From Bacteroidaceae bacterium (lineage in GTDB: Bacteria; Bacteroidota; Bacteroidia; Bacteroidales; Bacteroidaceae), in the NCBI GenBank assembly GCA_021443405.1, contig JABUUA010000103.1, positions 1 through 5,494 of the forward strand: 5,494 nt of DNA. Direction: 5' to 3'. Both the position numbers and the translations under genes were made by a program. How positions within the stretch are numbered: the first letter of the stretch is position 1; each line of letters starts with the position of its first letter. This document shows positions 1 to 5,494 of this stretch, one piece after another. The notes beneath the pieces were generated by a model, which searched no databases, was not told where the DNA came from, and was given only the letters and a program-made list of their open reading frames with translations.

Positions 1-1
1 C

Positions 2-1771
2 TACAATCTTATAAACACCCCCGAGGCGCGCCGACAACTCGCCGCAGAACTGCTGGCGGCCCCCGTCGTCTGTCTGGACACCGAGACCACCAGCACTGAG
101 GCCCTCAACGCCCAACTCGTGGGGCTGAGCTTCGCCGTTCGCCCGGGCGAGGCGTGGTATGTGCCCGTGACCGACGGCTCGGAGGTGGAGGACTTCCGCC
201 AGGTGTACGAAAATCCGGCTTCGCTCAAGGTGGGGCAGAACCTGAAATACGACCTCACCGTGCTGCAAAACTACGGTATCCGGCTGCAAGGCAAGCTGGC
301 GGACACCATGCTCGCCCACTATCTCATCAGCCCCGAACTGCACCACGGCATGGACTATCTCGCCGAGATCTACCTCAATTATCAGACCATCCACATCGAA
401 GCGCTCATAGGACCGAAGGGAAAGAACCAGAAAAACATGGCCGACCTCTCCCCTGCCGACATCTGCGACTATGCTTGTGAGGACGCCGACGTCACGTTGC
501 AACTGTGGCAGAAACTGGAACCTGAGCTCCGGGAGAAGGCATGTGACCAGCTGTTCTGGGAGATAGAAATGCCCCTCATGCCCGTATTGGCACAGATAGA
601 ACGCAACGGCGTGGTCATCGACACGCAGTCGCTCGCCGACACCAGTCTGCAGTTCACCCAGCAGATGTTGCAGCTGGAGGACGAGATACACGTGCTTTCG
701 GGGGCCCAGAACTTCAATATAGCCTCGCCGAAACAAGTGGGCGAGGTGCTGTTCGAACGCTTGAAACTCGTGGACAAGCCCAAGAAAACCAAGACCGGAC
801 AATACGTGACGAGCGAGGAAGTGTTGGAGAGTCTGCGCGGCAAACACCCCGTGGTGGAGAAGATTCTGGAGCACCGCGGACTGAAGAAACTCTTGGGCAC
901 TTACATCGACGCCCTGCCGCAGCTCATCAATCCCCGCACGGGCCACATCCACACGTCGTTCAACCAAGCCGTCACCTCCACGGGACGCCTCTCGAGCAGC
1001 AACCCCAACCTGCAGAACATCCCCGTGCGCGACGCCGCCGGCAAGGAGGTGCGCAAGGCCTTCCTGCCCGAGCCCGGCGCCACGTTCTTCTCGGCCGACT
1101 ACTCACAGATAGAGTTGCGCATCATGGCCCATCTGTGTCAGGACCCCAACCTCATCGCGGCCTTCCACGACGGCGAGGACATCCATGCCGCCACGGCCGC
1201 CAAGATTTTCCACAAACCCATCGGCGAGGTCACGAGCGACGAGCGCCGGAAGGCCAAGACGGCTAACTTCGGCATCATCTACGGCATCTCGGCGTTCGGA
1301 CTGGCAGAACGCCTCGGCTGCAGTCGGTCGGAGGCAAAAGCGCTCATCGACGGCTACTTCGAGACCTACCCGAAAGTGAAGGAATACATGGACGAGAGCA
1401 TACGTCGCGCCCGCGAACAAGGGTACACCGAGACCCTCTTCCGCCGACGTCTGTCGCTGCCCGACATCAACTCCCACAACTCCGTGGTGCGCGGCTACGC
1501 CGAACGAAACGCCATCAACGCCCCCATCCAAGGCACGGCGGCCGACATCATCAAGATTGCCATGATTCGCGTGCAAGCACGTCTGTGGGCCGAAGGTTAC
1601 GCGACGAAGATGATACTGCAGGTTCACGACGAACTCAACTTCAGCGTCCCTGCCGACGAACGCGAGCGCGTGGAGGCCATGGTGGTGGAGGAGATGCAGC
1701 AGGCCTGCCAGCTCTCCGTGCCCCTGATAGCCGAATGTGGCTGGGGCAACAACTGGCTCGAGGCACACTGA
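2..1771 (+). CDS. polA: DNA polymerase I, 5'-truncated by window edge (3'-5' exonuclease and polymerase domains)
   Basis: Family A DNA polymerase that fills gaps in repair and Okazaki-fragment maturation. The frame is open from base 2, so the gene begins upstream; 589 residues are visible, close to an E. coli Klenow fragment. Numbering is from the first visible codon. The proofreading exonuclease looks intact: DTET at 26-29 (exo I), KYD with D84 (exo II), and YACED with Y157 and D161 (exo III). Polymerase motifs follow: DYSQIELR at 366-373 (motif A); an O-helix with R415, K419, F423 and Y427 at the spacing of E. coli R754, K758, F762 and Y766; and QVHDEL at 540-545 with D543 and E544 (motif C). 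TGRLSSSNPNLQNIP lies before motif A. The C-terminus, ending WLEAH, matches the family. Exo I and II are about 11 residues closer together than in E. coli. The GTG at 119 is internal, because the exo I motif lies upstream of it. The N-terminal 5'-3' exonuclease cannot be judged here. Confidence 0.97.
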   Translation, partial: YNLINTPEARRQLAAELLAAPVVCLDTETTSTEALNAQLVGLSFAVRPGEAWYVPVTDGSEVEDFRQVYENPASLKVGQNLKYDLTVLQNYGIRLQGKLADTMLAHYLISPELHHGMDYLAEIYLNYQTIHIEALIGPKGKNQKNMADLSPADICDYACEDADVTLQLWQKLEPELREKACDQLFWEIEMPLMPVLAQIERNGVVIDTQSLADTSLQFTQQMLQLEDEIHVLSGAQNFNIASPKQVGEVLFERLKLVDKPKKTKTGQYVTSEEVLESLRGKHPVVEKILEHRGLKKLLGTYIDALPQLINPRTGHIHTSFNQAVTSTGRLSSSNPNLQNIPVRDAAGKEVRKAFLPEPGATFFSADYSQIELRIMAHLCQDPNLIAAFHDGEDIHAATAAKIFHKPIGEVTSDERRKAKTANFGIIYGISAFGLAERLGCSRSEAKALIDGYFETYPKVKEYMDESIRRAREQGYTETLFRRRLSLPDINSHNSVVRGYAERNAINAPIQGTAADIIKIAMIRVQARLWAEGYATKMILQVHDELNFSVPADERERVEAMVVEEMQQACQLSVPLIAECGWGNNWLEAH

Positions 1772-1852
1772 TGCCGCGGCGCCGTTCCGCAGCCTTCCGC
1801 ACCCCCCGGAACAGACATACTTATGTGTGGGCTCAGACGTCCTTATGTTTGA

Positions 1853-1876
1853 GCTCACACAACCTTATGTGTGAGC
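1853..1876. repeat. perfect 9-bp inverted repeat inside the tandem array
   Basis: GCTCACACA (1853-1861) and TGTGTGAGC (1868-1876) are exact reverse complements around a six-base loop. It is the best local hairpin in the intergenic region and straddles the unit 2/3 boundary. No T-run follows it, so it is not a standard intrinsic terminator, though it could shape or protect the 3' end of polA mRNA. The second arm has a rival partner: GTGTGGGCTCA (1825-1835) pairs perfectly with TGAGCCCACAC (1872-1882), 11 bp, so the folds exclude each other. Confidence 0.6.
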
Positions 1877-1899
1877 CCACACGTCCGCATGTCTGAACG

Positions 1900-1917
1900 C
1901 ACACGTCCGCACGTGTG
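1900..1917. repeat. perfect 7-bp inverted repeat with 4-base loop
   Basis: CACACGT (1900-1906) and ACGTGTG (1911-1917) are exact reverse complements around CCGC. The hairpin starts one base before unit 5 and lies inside it otherwise. With near-symmetric arms it could be a dimeric-protein site or a small RNA hairpin. No T-run follows directly; the nine-T run is about 48 bases downstream. Confidence 0.5.
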
Positions 1918-1975
1918 AACGCCGGCATGCGCACACAAACACGCGCAGACGCGGACAATTCTCATTTTTTTTTCG

Positions 1976-1983
1976 TACCTTTG
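1976..1983 (+). promoter_or_regulatory. Bacteroidota-type -7 promoter element of the ychF-lgt-mutS operon
   Basis: TACCTTTG matches the Bacteroidota -7 consensus TAnnTTTG exactly and lies 29 bases before the ychF ATG. Transcription would then begin near 1988-1992 (inferred), giving a leader of about 20-25 bases. That leader is A-rich (ATTACCAATAAACAGATAGA) and lacks a Shine-Dalgarno motif, as is usual in this phylum. I see no good TTTG -33 element near 1952-1957. The spacer just upstream holds nine Ts (1965-1973). No other element this good lies close to ychF, so this probably drives all three downstream genes. Confidence 0.7.
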
Positions 1984-2012
1984 TGGGCAAATTACCAATA
2001 AACAGATAGAAC

Positions 2013-3116
2013 ATGGCATTGAAAGCTGGCATAGTCGGACTGCCAAACGTGGGCAAGTCCACCCTTTTCAACTGTCTGTCGAGCGCAAAAGCGCAGGCAG
2101 CCAACTTCCCCTTCTGCACCATCGACGCCCAGATGGGACAGGTGTCCGTCCCCGACGAGCGCCTGACCAAGCTGGCGGAACTCGTTCATCCCGGGCGCAT
2201 CGTCCCCGCCGTGTGCGATATTGTGGACATCGCCGGCCTGGTGAAAGGCGCCAGCAAAGGCGAAGGACTGGGCAACCAGTTCCTTGCGAACATACGCGAA
2301 TGTGACGCCATCATCCACGTCTTGCGCTGTTTCGACAACGGCAACATCGTGCACGTCAACGGAAAGGTGGACCCTGTCGGCGACAAAGAGATTATAGACA
2401 TGGAGCTGCAGCTCAAGGACCTCGAGACCATCGAGGCCCGACTCAAGCGCGTGGAGAAAGCCGCAAGGGTAGGGGGCGACAAGCAGGCCAAGATAGAATA
2501 CGACGTTCTCATGGCCTATCAGGAAGCGTTGCTCAAGGGACAGAGCGCCCGCACCGTCACCTTCGAGACCGAAGACGAGGAGAATGCCGCCCGCGGACTC
2601 TTCCTCCTCACCACCAAGCCCGTGCTCTACGTGTGCAATGTCGATGATCAAAGCGCCGCCACGGGCAACGCCTACACCGAGGCCGTGAAGGAGGCCATAC
2701 AAGGAGAAAACGCCGAGATGCTCATTATCAGTGCGCAGACGGAAGCCGACATCGCCGACCTGGAGACCTACGAGGAGAAGCAACTCTTCCTCGAGGACAT
2801 GGGGCTGACAGAGAGTGGTTGCAACCGACTCATCAAGGCCATCTACCACCTGCTTACGCTGCAGACCTTCATCACGGCGGGAGAAATGGAGGTGAAGGCC
2901 TGGACGTTCCGCCGCGGATGGAAGGCTCCCCAGTGTGCCGGCGTCATACACACCGACTTCGAAAAAGGCTTCATCCGGGCCGAGGTAATCAAATATGACG
3001 ACTACATACATTACGGCTCCGAGGCTGCCGTGCGCGAAGCCGGCAAGATGGGCGTCGAGGGAAAAGACTACATAGTGCAGGACGGCGACATCATGCACTT
3101 CCGATTTAACGTATAA
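2013..3116 (+). CDS. ychF: redox-regulated ATPase YchF (OLA1 family, Obg-related P-loop protein)
   Basis: Complete 367-residue protein, the usual family length. YchF/OLA1 proteins are cytosolic TRAFAC P-loop NTPases that prefer ATP to GTP; they associate with ribosomes and are linked to oxidative-stress responses. GLPNVGKST at residues 9-17 is the P-loop. NFPFCTID (31-38) is the Obg/YchF switch I region. DIAGLVKGASKGEGLGNQF (72-90) is G3/switch II, with hydrophobic L76 after the DxxG where Ras-type proteins have the catalytic Gln. A helical insertion around 125-180 fits the family's coiled coil. The G4 equivalent is NVDD (209-212), where the family usually has NxxE. The last ~85 residues, from about 283 (LQTFITAGEMEVKAW) to DGDIMHFRFNV, are the TGS domain. 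The ATG follows the promoter by 29 bases and opens straight into the conserved strand before the P-loop. It is the first gene of an operon; lgt begins three bases after its TAA. Confidence 0.97.
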   Translation: MALKAGIVGLPNVGKSTLFNCLSSAKAQAANFPFCTIDAQMGQVSVPDERLTKLAELVHPGRIVPAVCDIVDIAGLVKGASKGEGLGNQFLANIRECDAIIHVLRCFDNGNIVHVNGKVDPVGDKEIIDMELQLKDLETIEARLKRVEKAARVGGDKQAKIEYDVLMAYQEALLKGQSARTVTFETEDEENAARGLFLLTTKPVLYVCNVDDQSAATGNAYTEAVKEAIQGENAEMLIISAQTEADIADLETYEEKQLFLEDMGLTESGCNRLIKAIYHLLTLQTFITAGEMEVKAWTFRRGWKAPQCAGVIHTDFEKGFIRAEVIKYDDYIHYGSEAAVREAGKMGVEGKDYIVQDGDIMHFRFNV

Positions 3117-3119
3117 GAT

Positions 3120-3950
3120 ATGCTGGCATTCATCACTTGGAATCCCGACGTCATCGCCTTCTCGATAGGTCCTCTCGACGTCCGCTGGTACGGCTTGTGC
3201 TGGATAGTCGGGCTCATGCTGGTCTATATGCTGGAGCATCGCCTCTACAAGGAGCAGCGGATTCCCGAGGAACAGTTCGACCCGCTCTTCATGTATTGCT
3301 TTTTCGGCATCCTCATCGGCGCGAGACTCGGCCACTGTCTCTTCTACGAACCTGACTACTATCTCACGCGTCCGCTGCAGATGATACTGCCGGCGCGGCC
3401 CGATGCCGCCGGCAACTGGCACTTCACGGGCTACGAAGGACTGGCCAGCCACGGCGGAACACTGGGACTGATGCTGGCCCTCTGGCTCTTCGTGCGCAAG
3501 ACGGGGCTCAACATCATGCGGGTGCTCGACAACATTGCCATCGTCACCCCGGTGTGCGCCTGCGCCATCCGCATCGGAAACCTCATGAACAGTGAAATCA
3601 TAGGTAAGCCCACCGACCTGCCGTGGGCCTTTGTCTTCGAGCATGTCGACCAGTTGCCCCGCCATCCGGGACAGCTCTACGAGGCCCTCTGCTACGCGCT
3701 CTTCTTCCTCATTCATTGGGCTTGTTACCGCCTCATGCCCCGACGTGTGGGCACGGGCTTCTACTTCGGTCTCTGCCTCACGCTCATATTCACCGCCCGC
3801 ATCTTCATAGAATATACGAAGGAGAATCAGGTCGCTTTCGAGAACGGAATGCCGTTCAACATGGGACAACTCCTGAGCGTTCCCTTCGTTCTGCTCGGTC
3901 TCTACTGCATGTTCGGCGGACGACTTTGTAAGAAACTCGCAGAAAAATAA
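3120..3950 (+). CDS. lgt: prolipoprotein diacylglyceryl transferase (Lgt)
   Basis: Complete 276-residue inner-membrane enzyme. It moves diacylglycerol from phosphatidylglycerol to the lipobox cysteine of prolipoproteins, the first step of lipoprotein maturation before LspA. Lgt residues are visible: Y24 in RWYG; H111 in SHGG; the signature R151-I-G-N154 followed by E159 and G162, matching E. coli R143, N146, E151 and G154; RHPGQLYEA at 181-189; and R227 with E231, at the spacing of E. coli R239 and E243. Hydrophobic stretches near 24-39, 55-75, 112-125, 135-150, 189-204, 213-230 and 250-266 fit the expected seven-helix membrane fold; the limits are by eye. The ATG is three bases after the ychF stop and gives a normal N-terminus; no Shine-Dalgarno is seen. 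Translation is probably coupled to ychF, and mutS follows after three bases. All key residues I looked for are present. Confidence 0.97.
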   Translation: MLAFITWNPDVIAFSIGPLDVRWYGLCWIVGLMLVYMLEHRLYKEQRIPEEQFDPLFMYCFFGILIGARLGHCLFYEPDYYLTRPLQMILPARPDAAGNWHFTGYEGLASHGGTLGLMLALWLFVRKTGLNIMRVLDNIAIVTPVCACAIRIGNLMNSEIIGKPTDLPWAFVFEHVDQLPRHPGQLYEALCYALFFLIHWACYRLMPRRVGTGFYFGLCLTLIFTARIFIEYTKENQVAFENGMPFNMGQLLSVPFVLLGLYCMFGGRLCKKLAEK

Positions 3951-3953
3951 GAC

Positions 3954-5494
3954 ATGGCTAAGGAAGGACAGACCCCGATGATGCAACAGTTCTACGACCT
4001 CAAGGCGAAGCACCCTGACGCCGTACTGCTGTTCCGCTGTGGCGACTTCTATGAAACCTACGCCGACGACGCCGTGGTGGCGGCCGAAATACTGGGCATC
4101 ACCCTCACGCGCCGCAACAATGGCAAGGAGAGCGCCGCGACCACCGAGATGGCTGGCTTCCCTCATCATGCCCTCGACACCTATTTGCCCAAGCTCATAC
4201 GTGCCGGGCGCCGCGTGGCCATCTGCGACCAACTCGAGGACCCCAAGCTCACGAAGAAACTCGTGAAGCGCGGCATCACGGAACTCGTGACGCCGGGCGT
4301 GGCCATGAGCGACAATGTGCTCAACTACCGGGAAAACAATTTCCTTGCCTCGGTGCACTTTGGAAAGCAGCTCTGCGGCGTGAGCTTCCTCGACATCAGC
4401 ACGGGCGAGTTCCTCTGCGCCGAAGGAACTCCGGAGTACGTCGATAAGTTGCTGGGCAATTTCTCCCCGAAGGAAGTGCTCTACGAGCGCGGTTGCCGGG
4501 GTCGCTTCGAAGGAAGTTTCGGCACAAAGTTCTGCGTCTTTGAGCTCGACGACTGGGTGTTCACCGAGCAGACCGCCCTCGCCAAGCTGCTGAAACACTT
4601 TGAGGTGAAGAACCTCAAGGGCTTCGGTGTGGACCATCTTAAGAGCGGCATCGTGGCGGCCGGCGCCATCCTGCAGTACCTCGAAATGACGCAGCACCTG
4701 CAACTCCGCCACATCACCAGCCTCGCCCGCATAGAAGCCGAGCGCTACGTAAGGCTCGACAAGTTCACACAACGCAGTCTCGAGCTCACACAGACCATGA
4801 ACGAGGGCGGCCGTTCGCTGATGGACATCATCGACCGTACGGTCACTCCCATGGGCGCCCGCATGCTCCGCCGCTGGATTACCTTCCCGCTCAAGGACGT
4901 TTGTCTCATCGCTCAGCGCCAGGATGTGGTCGATTACTTCTTCCGAGCGCCGGAACTGCGCAGCCTCGTCGAGGAAAACATGCAGCGGGTCGGCGACCTC
5001 GAGCGCATCATCTCCAAGGTAAACGTGGGGCGCGTCAGCCCGCGCGACGTGGTGCAACTGAAGCTTGCGCTGCACGCCATAGAGCCCATCAAGCAAGCGT
5101 GCCTTCAAGCCACCGACGCCACCCTGCGACGCATCGGCGAACAACTCGACGTCTGCCTCACCATCCGCGACCGGATCGAGCGCGAACTCCAGCCCGACCC
5201 GCCCGTTCTTCTGAACAAAGGCAACGTGATAGCGCCGGGCGTGAACGCAGAACTGGACGAACTGCGCAACATCGCCCACAACGGCAAGGACTATCTTCTG
5301 CAGATTCAGCAGCGGGAGAGCGAACGAACGGGCATCAACAGCCTGAAGATTGGCTACAACAATGTGTTCGGCTACTACCTCGAAGTGCGCAACACCTTCC
5401 GCGACCAAGTGCCGCCCGAGTGGATTCGTAAGCAGACGCTCGTCTCGGCCGAACGATACATCACCCAGGAACTCAAGGAATACGAGGAGAAGAT
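3954..5494 (+). CDS. mutS: DNA mismatch repair protein MutS, 3'-truncated by window edge
   Basis: The frame is open from the ATG at 3954 to the window end: 513 codons plus two bases. MutS binds mispaired or looped DNA and recruits MutL. TPMMQQFYDLK (residues 7-17) is the typical MutS start. The mismatch-reading Phe-x-Glu is present as F32 and E34 in GDFYETY, so this is a true MutS1, not MutS2. Domain I continues through EMAGFPHHALDTYL (65-78) and ends near LVTPGV (111-116). The connector domain is about 125-240. The lever/core includes LDKFTQRSLELT (268-279) and GARMLRRWITFPL (301-313). The clamp region is about 415-490, with GYNNVFGYYLEV (467-478). The sequence stops before the C-terminal ATPase with its Walker A, so nucleotide binding and the C-terminus cannot be checked; the family is usually about 850-890 residues. 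It is third in the operon, three bases after the lgt stop. Confidence 0.97.
   Translation, partial: MAKEGQTPMMQQFYDLKAKHPDAVLLFRCGDFYETYADDAVVAAEILGITLTRRNNGKESAATTEMAGFPHHALDTYLPKLIRAGRRVAICDQLEDPKLTKKLVKRGITELVTPGVAMSDNVLNYRENNFLASVHFGKQLCGVSFLDISTGEFLCAEGTPEYVDKLLGNFSPKEVLYERGCRGRFEGSFGTKFCVFELDDWVFTEQTALAKLLKHFEVKNLKGFGVDHLKSGIVAAGAILQYLEMTQHLQLRHITSLARIEAERYVRLDKFTQRSLELTQTMNEGGRSLMDIIDRTVTPMGARMLRRWITFPLKDVCLIAQRQDVVDYFFRAPELRSLVEENMQRVGDLERIISKVNVGRVSPRDVVQLKLALHAIEPIKQACLQATDATLRRIGEQLDVCLTIRDRIERELQPDPPVLLNKGNVIAPGVNAELDELRNIAHNGKDYLLQIQQRESERTGINSLKIGYNNVFGYYLEVRNTFRDQVPPEWIRKQTLVSAERYITQELKEYEEK

Larger units (their letters stand above)
1813..1922. repeat. five degenerate 22-bp tandem repeats between polA and ychF
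   Basis: Five head-to-tail 22-bp units start at 1813, 1835, 1857, 1879 and 1901 without gaps. Positions invariant in all five fit A-x-AC-x3-C-x2-A-x-GT-x-TG-x2-C-x-C. Units 4 and 5 agree at 20 of 22 positions, 1 and 2 at 18, 2 and 3 at 17, and 3 and 4 at 15. There are two subtypes: units 1-3 carry CTTATG and end in GGCTC, GAGCTC or GAGCCC, while units 4-5 carry CGCATG or CGCACG and end in GAACGC. Bases 1923-1944 look like a decayed sixth unit in the same phase (about 10 of 22 matches to unit 5). Units are partly self-complementary, so neighbours can form several alternative hairpins. The array fills much of the 241-bp gap. Its function is unknown; it could be a variable-number repeat, a set of protein-binding sites, or transcribed structure after polA. 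Confidence 0.85.

Noticed and set aside
119..121. GTG as the start of polA
   Set aside because: The frame is open upstream to base 2 and encodes the conserved exonuclease motif DTET at 77-88, so translation begins outside the window.
1784..1812. Possible polA terminator: GTTCCG (1784-1789) and CGGAAC (1807-1812)
   Set aside because: The stem is only 6 bp with a 17-base C-rich loop and no T-run follows. No convincing intrinsic terminator is visible after polA.
1103..1858. Antisense 251-codon frame opposite the end of polA
   Set aside because: It has the same cause: it is in codon register with polA and ends at that gene's only TCA. It has no domain or promoter.
1813..1922. CRISPR array
   Set aside because: The units are directly adjacent with no spacers, are degenerate, and have no cas gene nearby.
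1942..1973. CGCG-CAGA-CGCG hairpin followed by T9 as an intrinsic terminator
   Set aside because: The stem is only 4 bp and about 11 bases separate it from the T-run, too far for a standard terminator. The T-run fits better in the promoter spacer.
1855..2170. Small antisense frames over the repeat array and ychF start
   Set aside because: They owe their coding look to the repeats, run into the conserved ychF P-loop region, and show no start signals or recognisable protein.
1992..5408. Antisense open frame of 1,138 codons opposite ychF, lgt and mutS
   Set aside because: Its codons lie exactly opposite the sense codons, so it stays open only because the sense genes use no TTA, CTA or TCA. Its TTG start is arbitrary, the frame stays open to the window edge, the product has no recognisable domain, and the three sense genes are certain.

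Overview
The window comes from a fairly GC-rich member of the Bacteroidota, most likely a Prevotella-like Bacteroidales. This is inferred from three things: protein flavour, a perfect TAnnTTTG-type -7 promoter element ahead of ychF, and A-rich gene starts without Shine-Dalgarno sequences. All four genes are conserved housekeeping genes on the + strand. I found no mobile element, CRISPR array, tRNA or rRNA, and no clear new biological system.

Layout: (1) 2-1771 is the Klenow-like part of DNA polymerase I (polA), whose 5' end lies outside the window. (2) 1772-2012 is a 241-bp intergenic region. It holds five degenerate 22-bp tandem repeats rich in inverted repeats (1813-1922), then a nine-T run and the ychF promoter (1976-1983). 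(3) 2013-3116 is ychF, a P-loop ATPase. (4) 3120-3950 is lgt, prolipoprotein diacylglyceryl transferase. (5) 3954 to the window end is mutS, the mismatch-recognition protein, cut off before its ATPase domain.

ychF, lgt and mutS look like one operon. Each junction is a stop codon, three bases and a start codon (TAA-GAY-ATG), and all three genes share one reading frame. They serve different processes (translation or stress-linked ATPase, lipoprotein maturation, DNA repair), so the grouping says more about co-transcription than about a shared pathway. polA and mutS both serve DNA repair and are near neighbours, but the repeat array and a promoter separate them.

The most unusual features are the 22-bp repeat array and the codon usage. 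Across about 1,745 codons in four genes there is no TTA or CTA and only one TCA. This explains a striking antisense open frame of more than 1,100 codons.
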